From Oscillospiraceae bacterium (GTDB lineage: Bacteria > Bacillota > Clostridia > Oscillospirales > Oscillospiraceae), in the NCBI GenBank assembly GCA_902795045.1, contig CADBJU010000019.1:1-57113 (forward strand): a stretch of 57,113 nt of DNA, given 5' to 3'. Numbering within the stretch: position 1 is the first letter of the stretch; each line of letters opens with the position of its first letter. This document shows positions 42,141 through 49,861 of this stretch, one piece after another. A program made the position numbers and the translations under genes. The notes beneath the pieces were generated by a model. That model ran no database searches and was not told the DNA's origin. It saw only the letters and a program-made list of their open reading frames with translations.

Positions 42141-42949
42141 ACATTCTTGTCGTACATGCCGCGGAGAACGAGCGGGAAAAACTGCGCGAAATGCTCACCG
42201 CGCTCCGGCCCGACGCGGAGCTGCGTCTCTTCGACAGCGGGCTGACCGCCCTTGCCGACGCGAGAAAGCAGGAGGCGGACATCGCCGTCATCGACACGGA
42301 GCTGCCCGAGCTCAGCGGCCTGGATTTCGGCCAGTATCTCCAGGAGCTGTACCCGGACGTAAACCTCATCTACCTCTCCACGGACAAAGAGGCGGGCTAT
42401 ACCGCCCTGCGGCAGCACGCAAGCGGCATCCTGCCAAAGCCCGTGGCCAAGCCGGAGCTTACGCGCGAGCTGGACGAGCTGCGCCACCCGGCGGTCATGA
42501 AGGAGCACAAGCGCGTCTTCGCCCAGACCTTCGGCAACTTTGAGCTCTTTGTCGACGGCAAGCCAGTGGCCTTCAAGTATAACCGCACCAAGGAGCTGAT
42601 AGCCGTCCTGATCAACAACCGCGGCGCCCAGACCAGCAACGGCGAGATCATCGCCTGCCTCTGGGAGGACGACGGCGACCCGGAGAAGAAGGCCTCGTAT
42701 CTGTCCAATCTGCGCCAGGACCTGCAGAACACTTTCACAAAGCTCAAGCTCAACGGCATCATCCTCAAGCAGCGCGGCAGTCTTGCCATCGCCACCGACC
42801 GCATCGAGTGCGATCTCTACGACTGGCTCGAGAAAAAGCAGGAGTCCAAGTACCACTACCTGGGCGACTACATGAACCAGTACAGCTGGCCCGAGGTCAT
42901 GCACGCCGAGCTCGACGAGATCGCCTGGTCCTTTGACGACGATCAGTAA
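42137..42949 (+). CDS. Response regulator with winged-helix (SARP-like) output
   Basis: 270 residues. Receiver domain 1-115: IAVIDTELPELSGLDF holds the phosphoacceptor Asp; YLSTDKE and ILPKPV hold the switch Thr/Ser and Lys. Output domain about 125-220 is OmpR-like: FGNFELFVDGKPVAFKYNRTKELIAVLINNRG, then NGEIIACLWEDD. This resembles the COG3947 two-component SAPR-family regulators. No histidine kinase is adjacent. Last gene of the LysM-DUF218 operon, followed by the secreted repeat protein. I infer it is the regulator of the three LysM promoters. Confidence 0.85.
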   Translation: MNILVVHAAENEREKLREMLTALRPDAELRLFDSGLTALADARKQEADIAVIDTELPELSGLDFGQYLQELYPDVNLIYLSTDKEAGYTALRQHASGILPKPVAKPELTRELDELRHPAVMKEHKRVFAQTFGNFELFVDGKPVAFKYNRTKELIAVLINNRGAQTSNGEIIACLWEDDGDPEKKASYLSNLRQDLQNTFTKLKLNGIILKQRGSLAIATDRIECDLYDWLEKKQESKYHYLGDYMNQYSWPEVMHAELDEIAWSFDDDQ

Positions 42950-42977
42950 GATCAACATAAAAGTTCACATAATTGTG

Positions 42978-43006
42978 TTCATTTTCCAGCGAAGCTGTGA
43001 TATAAT
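42978..43006 (+). promoter_or_regulatory. Promoter of the secreted repeat protein
   Basis: TTCATT and TATAAT (43001-43006), spacer 17 bp. The bases before the -10 (GAAGCTGTGA) match those in LysM promoter 1 (GAAGCTGTGC), but the two TGTGACA boxes are missing. Confidence 0.55.
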
Positions 43007-43127
43007 GACGATGCTGCAAAGGCAGCGGCTCGCGTACAGCCCCGGATTTACGGAAAAGGGGAGAAAAACGGGAGCTGCGCACACAGCGCGGGGCGCTGCG
43101 GAGAACGAAATGAAAAGGAGAAGGAAC

Positions 43128-45164
43128 ATGACAACAACGAAGCGCATTTTTGCGTGCCTGCTGGCCATGACCATGCTGGTCTCGGCGGCGGTATGCGGCG
43201 GCGTGAGCGCCTGGGCCGAAGATCTCAAGCCCGTCACGCTCGAGCCCACGGACATCGACAACCAGCTGGCCTACATCTTTTCCCAGATCGGGACCCTCAA
43301 GCAGAACGACAGCCAGAACCCCTGGTACTACACCATCACCGACCTTGACCACGACGGCAACCTGGAGTTCGTCTCCGCGTCCCAGCACCCGCAGGACCGC
43401 TCCACCAACCTGAAGGTATGGGAGGTCAGCAATGACAGGAAGGCTCTTGTGGAGTGCAAGCTCGACAAGGACCCGGAGGAGTCCTTCCCGGACATCCTCA
43501 CCGACGTGGCCGACACCTTCCACGACACCGCCACCGACACCTGGAACTATCTGTTCTATGACAACGTGGTGATTTCTCCCACCGATGTCTACACCAGCAA
43601 GAGCGCCTATAACCTCAAGGACGGCGTTATCAGCTACCAGGCCTACGCCGTGGAGCATACCCAGATCGTAAACGGCGTGAGAAGCGTCAGCCATACCGAC
43701 GCAAGCGGCGCCAAAATCTCTCCCGAGCAGTACAACGCCGCCGGCAACAACGCCTTTGCCAATGCCGAGCGCAGCAGCACCAACTTCGAGTGGCTCACCG
43801 CCGCGGACGTGAACAATCTCACCCGCGTGATCGACAGCTACGCGGTCTTCTCCGGCCGGAAGAACCCGACCGAGGTCTTCCCGGTCCCCAAGCCCGAGGC
43901 TCTGACGGCTCCGACCGCCACGCCCGCGCCGACCGCAGTGCCCACGCCTGCGCCCACGCCCACGCCCGTGCAGCCGATCTACCTGTCTATCACCAAGAAC
44001 CCCACCAACGAGAACAAGACCGAGGGCGGCACCGCCTACTTCGTTTCCTGCGCCAACGCCTATGAGTCCCTGACCTGGACGTTTGTCGGCCCCGACGGCG
44101 GCGAGTACTCCGTGCAGAACTTCCGCAACATCTTCGGCGCGAGTGTCAGCGGCGAATACAGCACCACCCTCGCCATCGACAACGTCAGCACCAGCATGAA
44201 CAACTGGGGCGCCTACTGCACCTTCTACTATCAGGGCCAGACCGCCCGCACCACCACCGCCTACATGTATGTCACCGCCAAGAGCAAGCCCGCTCCCAGC
44301 GGCACCTACACCGGCACCGTCACCGACTGGAACTACAGCAGCGTGACCATCTGGGCGGAGAACACCGTGTCCATCTCCATCCCCTTCGCCAAGTGCGACA
44401 TCGACGGCGACCTCTATGTCGGCGCCTACGCCTCCTTTAACTGGAACGGCTCTGACGTGACCTACTGCTACATCTCCGGCAGCAAGCCCACGCCCACGCC
44501 TGAGTACGGCTCCATGAGCGGCACGGCCTATGAGTCCGGCGGCGGCTTCACCATCAATCTCGCCAACGGCGTCTCCCTGTATGTTGACGGCTGGAAGTGC
44601 AACGTCTACGGCAACTTCTATGACGGCGCCTCCTGCGTGGCCTATTACAGCGGCTCGATCAGCAATGCCAGCGTCTACAGCGTCGATATCTACGGCAGCG
44701 AGCAGGTCGGCCCGGTCTACGGCGATATGAGCGGCTATGCCTATGAGGGCGGCGGCGGATACGCCATCAACCTCTCCAACGGCACGCAGATCTATGTTGA
44801 CGGCTGGAAGTGCAACGTATCCGGCACCTTCTATGACGGCGCTCCCTGCACCGTCACCTATATGAACTACCCGAGCTCCGATAACGTCACCTCTGTTGCC
44901 ATCTACGGCAGCTCAGACCCCATCCTCGACCAGGGCGGCTGGGCAGGCTCCCACTACTATGACACGATGGGCGGTTATGCCGGCTCCCACTACTATGATA
45001 ACCAGTATTATTATGACGTTGATGACAGCGATTACATCAATCCCTATGTGTACGCGGACTATGATCCGATCGGGGATGAGTACAACCGCGTGGAGTGCCC
45101 GAACTGCGGCAATCACTTCTCTGTCGGCTATGACTCCTGCCCGGTCTGCGGCTGGACTCCCTGA
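43128..45164 (+). CDS. Secreted repeat protein with C-terminal zinc ribbon
   Basis: 678 residues. Signal peptide 1-31, cleaved near AWA. Residues 40-245 hold a folded domain with a DxDxDG-type loop (TDLDHDGNLEF). A Pro/Thr/Ala linker (about 260-285) follows. An Ig-like region covers about 285-385. Three repeats of about 62 residues follow, the last two with VDGWKCNV and FYDGAxC. The tail is Tyr/Asp-rich, then CPNCGNHF...CPVCGW, a zinc ribbon, odd for a secreted protein. No sorting signal or anchor is visible. It may be kept at the wall by the LysM partner encoded directly downstream, but that is inference. Start has AAAGGAG. Confidence 0.75.
   Translation: MTTTKRIFACLLAMTMLVSAAVCGGVSAWAEDLKPVTLEPTDIDNQLAYIFSQIGTLKQNDSQNPWYYTITDLDHDGNLEFVSASQHPQDRSTNLKVWEVSNDRKALVECKLDKDPEESFPDILTDVADTFHDTATDTWNYLFYDNVVISPTDVYTSKSAYNLKDGVISYQAYAVEHTQIVNGVRSVSHTDASGAKISPEQYNAAGNNAFANAERSSTNFEWLTAADVNNLTRVIDSYAVFSGRKNPTEVFPVPKPEALTAPTATPAPTAVPTPAPTPTPVQPIYLSITKNPTNENKTEGGTAYFVSCANAYESLTWTFVGPDGGEYSVQNFRNIFGASVSGEYSTTLAIDNVSTSMNNWGAYCTFYYQGQTARTTTAYMYVTAKSKPAPSGTYTGTVTDWNYSSVTIWAENTVSISIPFAKCDIDGDLYVGAYASFNWNGSDVTYCYISGSKPTPTPEYGSMSGTAYESGGGFTINLANGVSLYVDGWKCNVYGNFYDGASCVAYYSGSISNASVYSVDIYGSEQVGPVYGDMSGYAYEGGGGYAINLSNGTQIYVDGWKCNVSGTFYDGAPCTVTYMNYPSSDNVTSVAIYGSSDPILDQGGWAGSHYYDTMGGYAGSHYYDNQYYYDVDDSDYINPYVYADYDPIGDEYNRVECPNCGNHFSVGYDSCPVCGWTP
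44298..44909 (+). repeat. Three tandem coding repeats in the secreted protein
   Basis: Units at about 44298-44480, 44504-44696 and 44718-44909. The last two share TATGTTGACGGCTGGAAGTG; the first is diverged at protein level. Confidence 0.8.
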
Positions 45165-45173
45165 GGAGAAGCG

Positions 45174-45207
45174 TGTGACAGTTGTGTGACAGTTCGTGTG
45201 CTATGAT
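45174..45207 (+). promoter_or_regulatory. Direct-repeat regulated promoter of LysM micro-protein 3
   Basis: TGTGACA at 45174-45180 and 45185-45191, TGTG at 45197, -10 TATGAT at 45202-45207. Same spacing as promoters 1 and 2. Begins 10 bases after the stop of the upstream gene. Confidence 0.75.
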
Positions 45208-45266
45208 ACACACGCAGGCAGGAAGAAAACACACAAACAGGAATCTTTGAATTGGAGGATAAGAAA

Positions 45267-45473
45267 ATGACGATGAATAAGAAAGCTCTGAACGACGAAG
45301 TACTGGACGCAGTCGGCGGCGGCACCATTCTCCCGTACCAGGTGAACGCGGGCGACACGCTGGAGAGCGTCGCGGCACAGTATCATGTCACCGCTGACCA
45401 GGTGGCAAAGTGGAACAATCTCCCGAGCAATTCCACGCTGATGCCCGGTCAGACCCTCAAGATCAAGTTCTGA
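45267..45473 (+). CDS. LysM micro-protein 3 with double-glycine leader
   Basis: 68 residues. Leader 1-18: KKALNDEVLDAVGG. LysM domain 23-68: YQVNAGDTLESVAAQYHVTADQVAKWNNL and LMPGQTLKIKF. No Sec signal. TTGGAGGAT lies upstream of ATG 45267; an in-frame TTG at 45252 is part of that site. It follows the secreted repeat protein, with its own regulated promoter, and ends at a terminator. Confidence 0.85.
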   Translation: MTMNKKALNDEVLDAVGGGTILPYQVNAGDTLESVAAQYHVTADQVAKWNNLPSNSTLMPGQTLKIKF

Positions 45474-45496
45474 TCCCAAACAGCACAAAACAGCAG

Positions 45497-45522
45497 GGGA
45501 GGCCCGAACGGGCCTCCCTTAT
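45497..45522 (+). terminator. Intrinsic terminator after LysM micro-protein 3
   Basis: GGGAGGCCC / GGGCCTCCC stem with GAAC loop, then TTATG; weak T-run. Confidence 0.75.
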
Positions 45523-45614
45523 GCACTTGATTAGCCGATTGCGAAACACAGTTTTCAAAAAAAGAAGATAACGATTCATCCTTCGTCATTCAATTTGGAA
45601 AATGTCCGTTTTAC

Positions 45615-45744
45615 GTCATTGCGAACCAGTGACCGATGTCACTGGTGTGGCAATCCGCTTCTTTTTCGCAAAGGAAAAAAGTATTACCTGCATAAGAGAG
45701 ACGGATTCCCACGCCAGTGTTGCGACACTGGCTCGGAATGACAG
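45615..45744. repeat. Dispersed palindromic repeat, family A, copy 4
   Basis: GTCATTGCGAACCAGTGACC at the left, CACTGGCTCGGAATGACAG at the right. Best-preserved copy. From 45522 to 45615 nothing recognisable; from 45744 the leader of the cyclophilin gene. Confidence 0.85.
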
Positions 45745-45774
45745 GGAGACTGAATAGTTGCAAAGGAGAACACA

Positions 45775-46386
45775 ATGAAGAAAACCATCCTCATGCTCGC
45801 GGCGTTCGTCCTGCTGCTCACAGGCTGCGGCGCAAAGCAGACGGCTCAGAACGCACAGACTGCCGCACCGCAGAGCGCGGAGCCCTTCCAGAAGCTCCGC
45901 CGCGCGGAAATCACCGTCAAAGACTACGGCACCATCAAGCTGGAGCTGGACGAGGGCACAGCCCCCATCACGGTGGCAAACTTTATCAAGCTTGCCAATG
46001 ACGGCTTTTATAACGGCCTGACCTTCCACCGCATCATGGACGGCTTCATGATCCAGGGCGGCGATCCCGACGGCAACGGCACCGGCGGAGCGAAGGACAA
46101 GATCAAGGGCGAGTTTGCCAAGAACGGCGTGACCAATCCCATCAGCCATGTCAAGGGCGTCATCTCCATGGCGCGCTCCAACGATCCCGACAGCGCAAGC
46201 TCGCAGTTCTTCATCACTGTCGCCGACTCCACCTTCCTCGACGGCAGCTACGCCGCCTTCGGCCGCGTGACCGAGGGCATGGAGGTCGCCGAGCAGATCG
46301 CGAAGGACGCAAAGCCCGTCGACAACAACGGCACCATCCCGCCGGATCAGCAGCCGGTGATCGAGAGCATCGTGATCACAGACTGA
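45775..46386 (+). CDS. Cyclophilin-type peptidyl-prolyl isomerase lipoprotein
   Basis: 203 residues. Signal peptide with lipobox LLTGC (lipidated Cys at residue 18). A short linker leads to the cyclophilin domain: FYNGLTFHRIMDGFMIQGGDPDGNGTGG, GVISMARSNDPDSASSQFFI and FGRVTEGMEV. The catalytic Arg is in FHRI. It should help fold exported proteins at the outer face of the membrane. AAAGGAG upstream. Monocistronic, ended by a strong bidirectional hairpin. Confidence 0.95.
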   Translation: MKKTILMLAAFVLLLTGCGAKQTAQNAQTAAPQSAEPFQKLRRAEITVKDYGTIKLELDEGTAPITVANFIKLANDGFYNGLTFHRIMDGFMIQGGDPDGNGTGGAKDKIKGEFAKNGVTNPISHVKGVISMARSNDPDSASSQFFITVADSTFLDGSYAAFGRVTEGMEVAEQIAKDAKPVDNNGTIPPDQQPVIESIVITD

Positions 46387-46392
46387 AAAACG

Positions 46393-46435
46393 AAGGGCGC
46401 GCTGCAAAATGCTTAGCGTTTTGCAGCGCGCCCTT
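46393..46435. terminator. Bidirectional terminator, cyclophilin / hydrogenase
   Basis: AAGGGCGCGCTGCAAAA pairs with TTTTGCAGCGCGCCCTT around a 9-base loop. Confidence 0.9.
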
Positions 46436-46451
46436 CTGCTATATGTTGTCT

Positions 46452-47966
46452 TTATTTCTCGGCCTCGTGCAGGCGGTCGGCAAAGCTGCTCTCCTTGGAG
46501 CTGTGCTTTTCCGCCGCGGCCTTGTATTTCTCGATGTTCTTTGCGGACTGGGCGACAGGGGTGATCGTTCCGGCGCCGGCCACGCAGCCGCCGGGACAGG
46601 CCATGCCCTCCAGCAGGTAGCCGTTCCGGAGCCCCTTGCGGGCCATGAGCAGCATCTTTCGGCACTCGCGCAGGCCGTCGGCAAACTCCATCGGGACCTC
46701 GCGCTCGGGGGCGACATGGGAAATGTGGTCCTTCACCGCCGCGGCGACACCGCCCACCACGGCAAAGCCGCGGCCCATGGCGCTGCCCTCCTGGAAGTCC
46801 TCGTCGCAGGCATCGGGCTCGACATAGTCAAAGTCGATCTCCTTGGCGGCGAACATGCCGTTGAGCTCCTCGAAGGTCAGCACAAAGTCCACGTCCGAGC
46901 GGACGGAGCGGCGGCTGGCCTCCAGCTTCTTGGCGGCGCAGGGGCCGACAAAGACGATCTTGGCCTCAGGGTTATCCTTCTTGGCAAGGCGCGCCGTGAG
47001 CACCATGGGCGTCAGCGCCATGGAGATGTAGGGGGCCAGATCCGGGAAGGTCTTTTTGGCCATGACGCTCCAGGCCGGGCAGCAGGAGGTGCCCATGAAG
47101 GGCTGCTTGGCGGGGACCTCCTTCAAAAAGTCCTCGGCCTCCTCGATGGTGCACAGGTCAGCGCCGACCGCGACTTCATAGGTATCGGCAAAGCCGAGCA
47201 TGCGCATGGCCTTGCGCATCTTGGGCACGGTCGCGCCCTTGAACTGACCGACAAAGGCGGGGGCGACGATGGCGATGACCTTGTCGCCGTTCTTGATGGA
47301 GCGGATGAGCTGGAAGATCTGGCTCTTGTCGGCGATGGCGCCGAAGGGGCAGTTGACGAGGCACATGCCGCAGGACACGCACTTGTCGTAGTCGATCTTG
47401 GCCCTGCCCATCTCGTCGGAGTGGATGGCGTCCATGCCGCAGGCCTTGGCACAGGGGCGCTCGATCTTGCTGATGGCGTCGTAGGGACACTGATCGACGC
47501 AGCGGCCGCACTTGATGCACTTGGCGTTATCAATGACGCTGTGGCCGTAGGCGTCGGTGCTGATGGCGTTCTTGGGACATACCGCCTGACAGGGGTGGCT
47601 CAGGCAGCCCTGGCAGTTGGAGCTGACGCGCATCTCCTTTTCGGGACAGGCGTTGCAGGCAAAGGGAATGACGTTGATAAGCGGCGGCTCATAGTATTTC
47701 TCGGGGATATTGGCTTCCTCGATACCCTCGCTCGGCAGGCCGTACTCCGCGGCGGAGCGCAGCGGCAGGCCGCAGGCCAGGCGCAGGCGCTCGGTGACGA
47801 TGGCGCGCTCACGGAACACGCTGTCGCGGTAATGGGCGACCTCGCCGGGGATGATTTTATAGGGCAGCTTGTCAATGCGCTGGACATCGTCCTCATAGGC
47901 CATGCGGGCCACTTCTTCAAAAACGGATCTTCTCAGCTCGTCAACGACGCTGTGGATTCCTCTCAT
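46452..47966 (-). CDS. Group-B-type [FeFe] hydrogenase
   Basis: 504 residues. The H-cluster motifs are TSCCPAW, GPCAAKKLEA, and GMACPGGCVAGAGT, with the L2 motif slightly different from the standard MPC. N-terminal to them are Cys-rich stretches CxxCPEKE, CQGCLSHPCQAVCP and two [4Fe-4S] ferredoxin units (CIKCGRCVDQCP; CVSCGMCLVNCP). The plan without the NuoG-type 2Fe-2S domain is that of group B monomeric hydrogenases, whose function is poorly defined. It may work with ferredoxin. Start ATG 47966 with GGAGG upstream. It has its own promoter and is separated from hydCBA by a terminator. Confidence 0.85.
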   Translation of the reverse strand: MRGIHSVVDELRRSVFEEVARMAYEDDVQRIDKLPYKIIPGEVAHYRDSVFRERAIVTERLRLACGLPLRSAAEYGLPSEGIEEANIPEKYYEPPLINVIPFACNACPEKEMRVSSNCQGCLSHPCQAVCPKNAISTDAYGHSVIDNAKCIKCGRCVDQCPYDAISKIERPCAKACGMDAIHSDEMGRAKIDYDKCVSCGMCLVNCPFGAIADKSQIFQLIRSIKNGDKVIAIVAPAFVGQFKGATVPKMRKAMRMLGFADTYEVAVGADLCTIEEAEDFLKEVPAKQPFMGTSCCPAWSVMAKKTFPDLAPYISMALTPMVLTARLAKKDNPEAKIVFVGPCAAKKLEASRRSVRSDVDFVLTFEELNGMFAAKEIDFDYVEPDACDEDFQEGSAMGRGFAVVGGVAAAVKDHISHVAPEREVPMEFADGLRECRKMLLMARKGLRNGYLLEGMACPGGCVAGAGTITPVAQSAKNIEKYKAAAEKHSSKESSFADRLHEAEK

Positions 47967-48023
47967 AATGCCTCCTTGTTTTACCGGGTTAAATTTGTTC
48001 GACACGGTTAAACTGTTGCCTTT

Positions 48024-48052
48024 AGAATAGCATAGCCCACGCTGATTGGCAA
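48024..48052 (-). promoter_or_regulatory. Sigma-A promoter of the group-B-type hydrogenase
   Basis: TTGCCA and TATTCT on the minus strand, spacer 17 bp. Two TTTAACC motifs follow in the leader (about 47985-48010), possible regulator sites. Confidence 0.6.
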
Positions 48053-48090
48053 GCCGGGATTTGTACGTTTGGGATGATTTCGCAATGGTG

Positions 48091-48129
48091 AAAAACAGCT
48101 CTGTCTTCACGAAACGCAAAGACAGAGCC
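48091..48129 (-). terminator. Intrinsic terminator of hydCBA
   Basis: GGCTCTGTCTT pairs with AAGACAGAGCT on the minus strand, followed by GTTTTTC. Confidence 0.85.
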
Positions 48130-48145
48130 GTTGGTCTGATTAGAA

Positions 48146-49858
48146 TCAGTGCTGATGGTGCAGGGGATAGTGGATGTGGAGCAGCTCGTGGGCGCGGCCC
48201 TTGAGAAGCTCGTCGTAGATATAGCCCAGGGCGGGGTTCTGCTGCGGGAGCTTGAGCTCGCAGGCCTCGTCGGCCTTGAAGATGGCGTCCATGCGCTCAC
48301 GCTTGCGGGCGTTGGAGGCGGGGGGCTGACCGCCGCCGCCGATGCAGCCGTTGGGGCAGGCCATGACCTCGATGAAGTCAAAGTACTCCTCGCCGCTCTG
48401 CACCTTCTCAATGAGCTTGTCGGCATTGCCGAGACCGTTTGCAACGGCAATTTTCAGGCTCAGGTTGCCCGCCGTCACGGTGAAGGCCTTGATGCCCTCC
48501 AGCCCGCGCACGCCGCACTCGGCGATGGTCTTGAGCGCCTCAGGGGAGGCGTCGTCCAGAACGCGGCGGATGACGGCCTCGGTCACGCCGCCCGTGACGC
48601 CGAAGATGACGCCCGCGCCGGTGTAGTCACCGAGGGGGCTGTCCGGCTCGGAGTCGGGCAGGTTTTTAAGGTCGATGCCGGCGGCCTTGAGGAGCCTTGC
48701 CAGCTCGTCGGTGGTGAGCACGAGGTCAATCAGGCGCTTGCCGTCCTTATAGAGCTCGGGCCGCTGGGCCTCAAACTTCTTGGCGGTGCAGGGCATGATC
48801 GCCACGGAGTAGACATCGTCGTCCCCCTTGGAATCGCTGCCGTTATTGAACTGCTGGCGGATGAGCGCGCCGAGCATCTCCATGGGGCTGCCGCAGGTGG
48901 ACACCTGGGGCATCAGCTCCGGGTGGGCCTTCTCGACATGCTGGATCCAGCCGGGGCAGCAGGAGGTGAACATGGGGAGCTTGGCACCGCTCTTGACCTT
49001 TTCGAGAAATTCCGCGCTCTCCTCCATGATCGTGAGGTCGGCGGAGAGGTTCGTGTCGTACACCACGTCCACACCCAGGCGGCGCAGGGCGGTGACGAGC
49101 TTTCCGGTGACGGGCTCATTGGCGGGCATGCCGAACTCCTCGGCGAGACCGACGCGCACGCTGGGCGCAAACTGCACCACGACGCGCTTGTTGGGGTCGT
49201 TGAGCATGCGCCACATCTCGGGGATCTGGCGGTTGATGGTGAGGGCGCCGGTGGGACATACCGCCGCGCACTGGCCGCAGCCGACGCAGCCGGTCTCAAT
49301 GAGCATCTTGCCGAAGCCCGGGGCCACAATGGCCTTCTTGCCGCGCTTGGTAAAGTCGATCGCGCCGATGTTCTGTACCTCCGAGCACATGCGCACGCAC
49401 AGGCCGCAGAGGATGCACTTGGAGGGGTCGCGGGTGATGCAGGGGGAGGACACGTCCAGACGCTCGTGGGAGTAGGTGTTCTCACTGAAGCGCGGCTCCA
49501 CCACGTTGTAGCGGTGGGCGTACTCCTGGAGCTTGCAGTGACCGCTCTGCTCACAGGTCAGACACTCGGCCCGGTGGCTGCTCATGAGGAGCTGAAGCGT
49601 GGTGTGACGGCTCTTGAGCACCTTTTCGCTGTGGGTCTTGACGACTAGGCCGTTTCGCGGCTGCATGGAGCAGGCGGCGTCCAGCGCGCCCTTCTCGTTT
49701 TCCACCAGGCACAGGCGGCAGCCGCCGTAGATGGACAGGTTTTCACAGTAGCACAGCGAGGGAATGTCGATGCCGTTGTTTCTGGCGACCTCGAGCACGT
49801 TGCGCTCGTCGGTGAACGGACATTCGATGCCGTCGATGATCATTTTCTTTTCACTCAT
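48146..49858 (-). CDS. hydA: NADH-linked [FeFe] hydrogenase, catalytic subunit
   Basis: 570 residues. N-terminal [2Fe-2S] domain (CYCENLSIYGGCRLC), His/Cys [4Fe-4S] (CLTCEQSGHC), two ferredoxin [4Fe-4S] units (CILCGLC..C; CVGCGQCAAVCP). H-cluster motifs: FTSCCPGWIQ, IMPCTAKKFEA, VMACPNGCIGGGGQP. C-terminal extension with a His-rich end. Together with HydB and HydC it forms the electron-bifurcating hydrogenase that couples NADH and reduced ferredoxin to H2. It starts 3 bases after the hydB stop. No hydE, hydF or hydG maturation gene is in the window. Confidence 0.95.
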   Translation of the reverse strand: MSEKKMIIDGIECPFTDERNVLEVARNNGIDIPSLCYCENLSIYGGCRLCLVENEKGALDAACSMQPRNGLVVKTHSEKVLKSRHTTLQLLMSSHRAECLTCEQSGHCKLQEYAHRYNVVEPRFSENTYSHERLDVSSPCITRDPSKCILCGLCVRMCSEVQNIGAIDFTKRGKKAIVAPGFGKMLIETGCVGCGQCAAVCPTGALTINRQIPEMWRMLNDPNKRVVVQFAPSVRVGLAEEFGMPANEPVTGKLVTALRRLGVDVVYDTNLSADLTIMEESAEFLEKVKSGAKLPMFTSCCPGWIQHVEKAHPELMPQVSTCGSPMEMLGALIRQQFNNGSDSKGDDDVYSVAIMPCTAKKFEAQRPELYKDGKRLIDLVLTTDELARLLKAAGIDLKNLPDSEPDSPLGDYTGAGVIFGVTGGVTEAVIRRVLDDASPEALKTIAECGVRGLEGIKAFTVTAGNLSLKIAVANGLGNADKLIEKVQSGEEYFDFIEVMACPNGCIGGGGQPPASNARKRERMDAIFKADEACELKLPQQNPALGYIYDELLKGRAHELLHIHYPLHHQH

Positions 49859-49861
49859 TGC

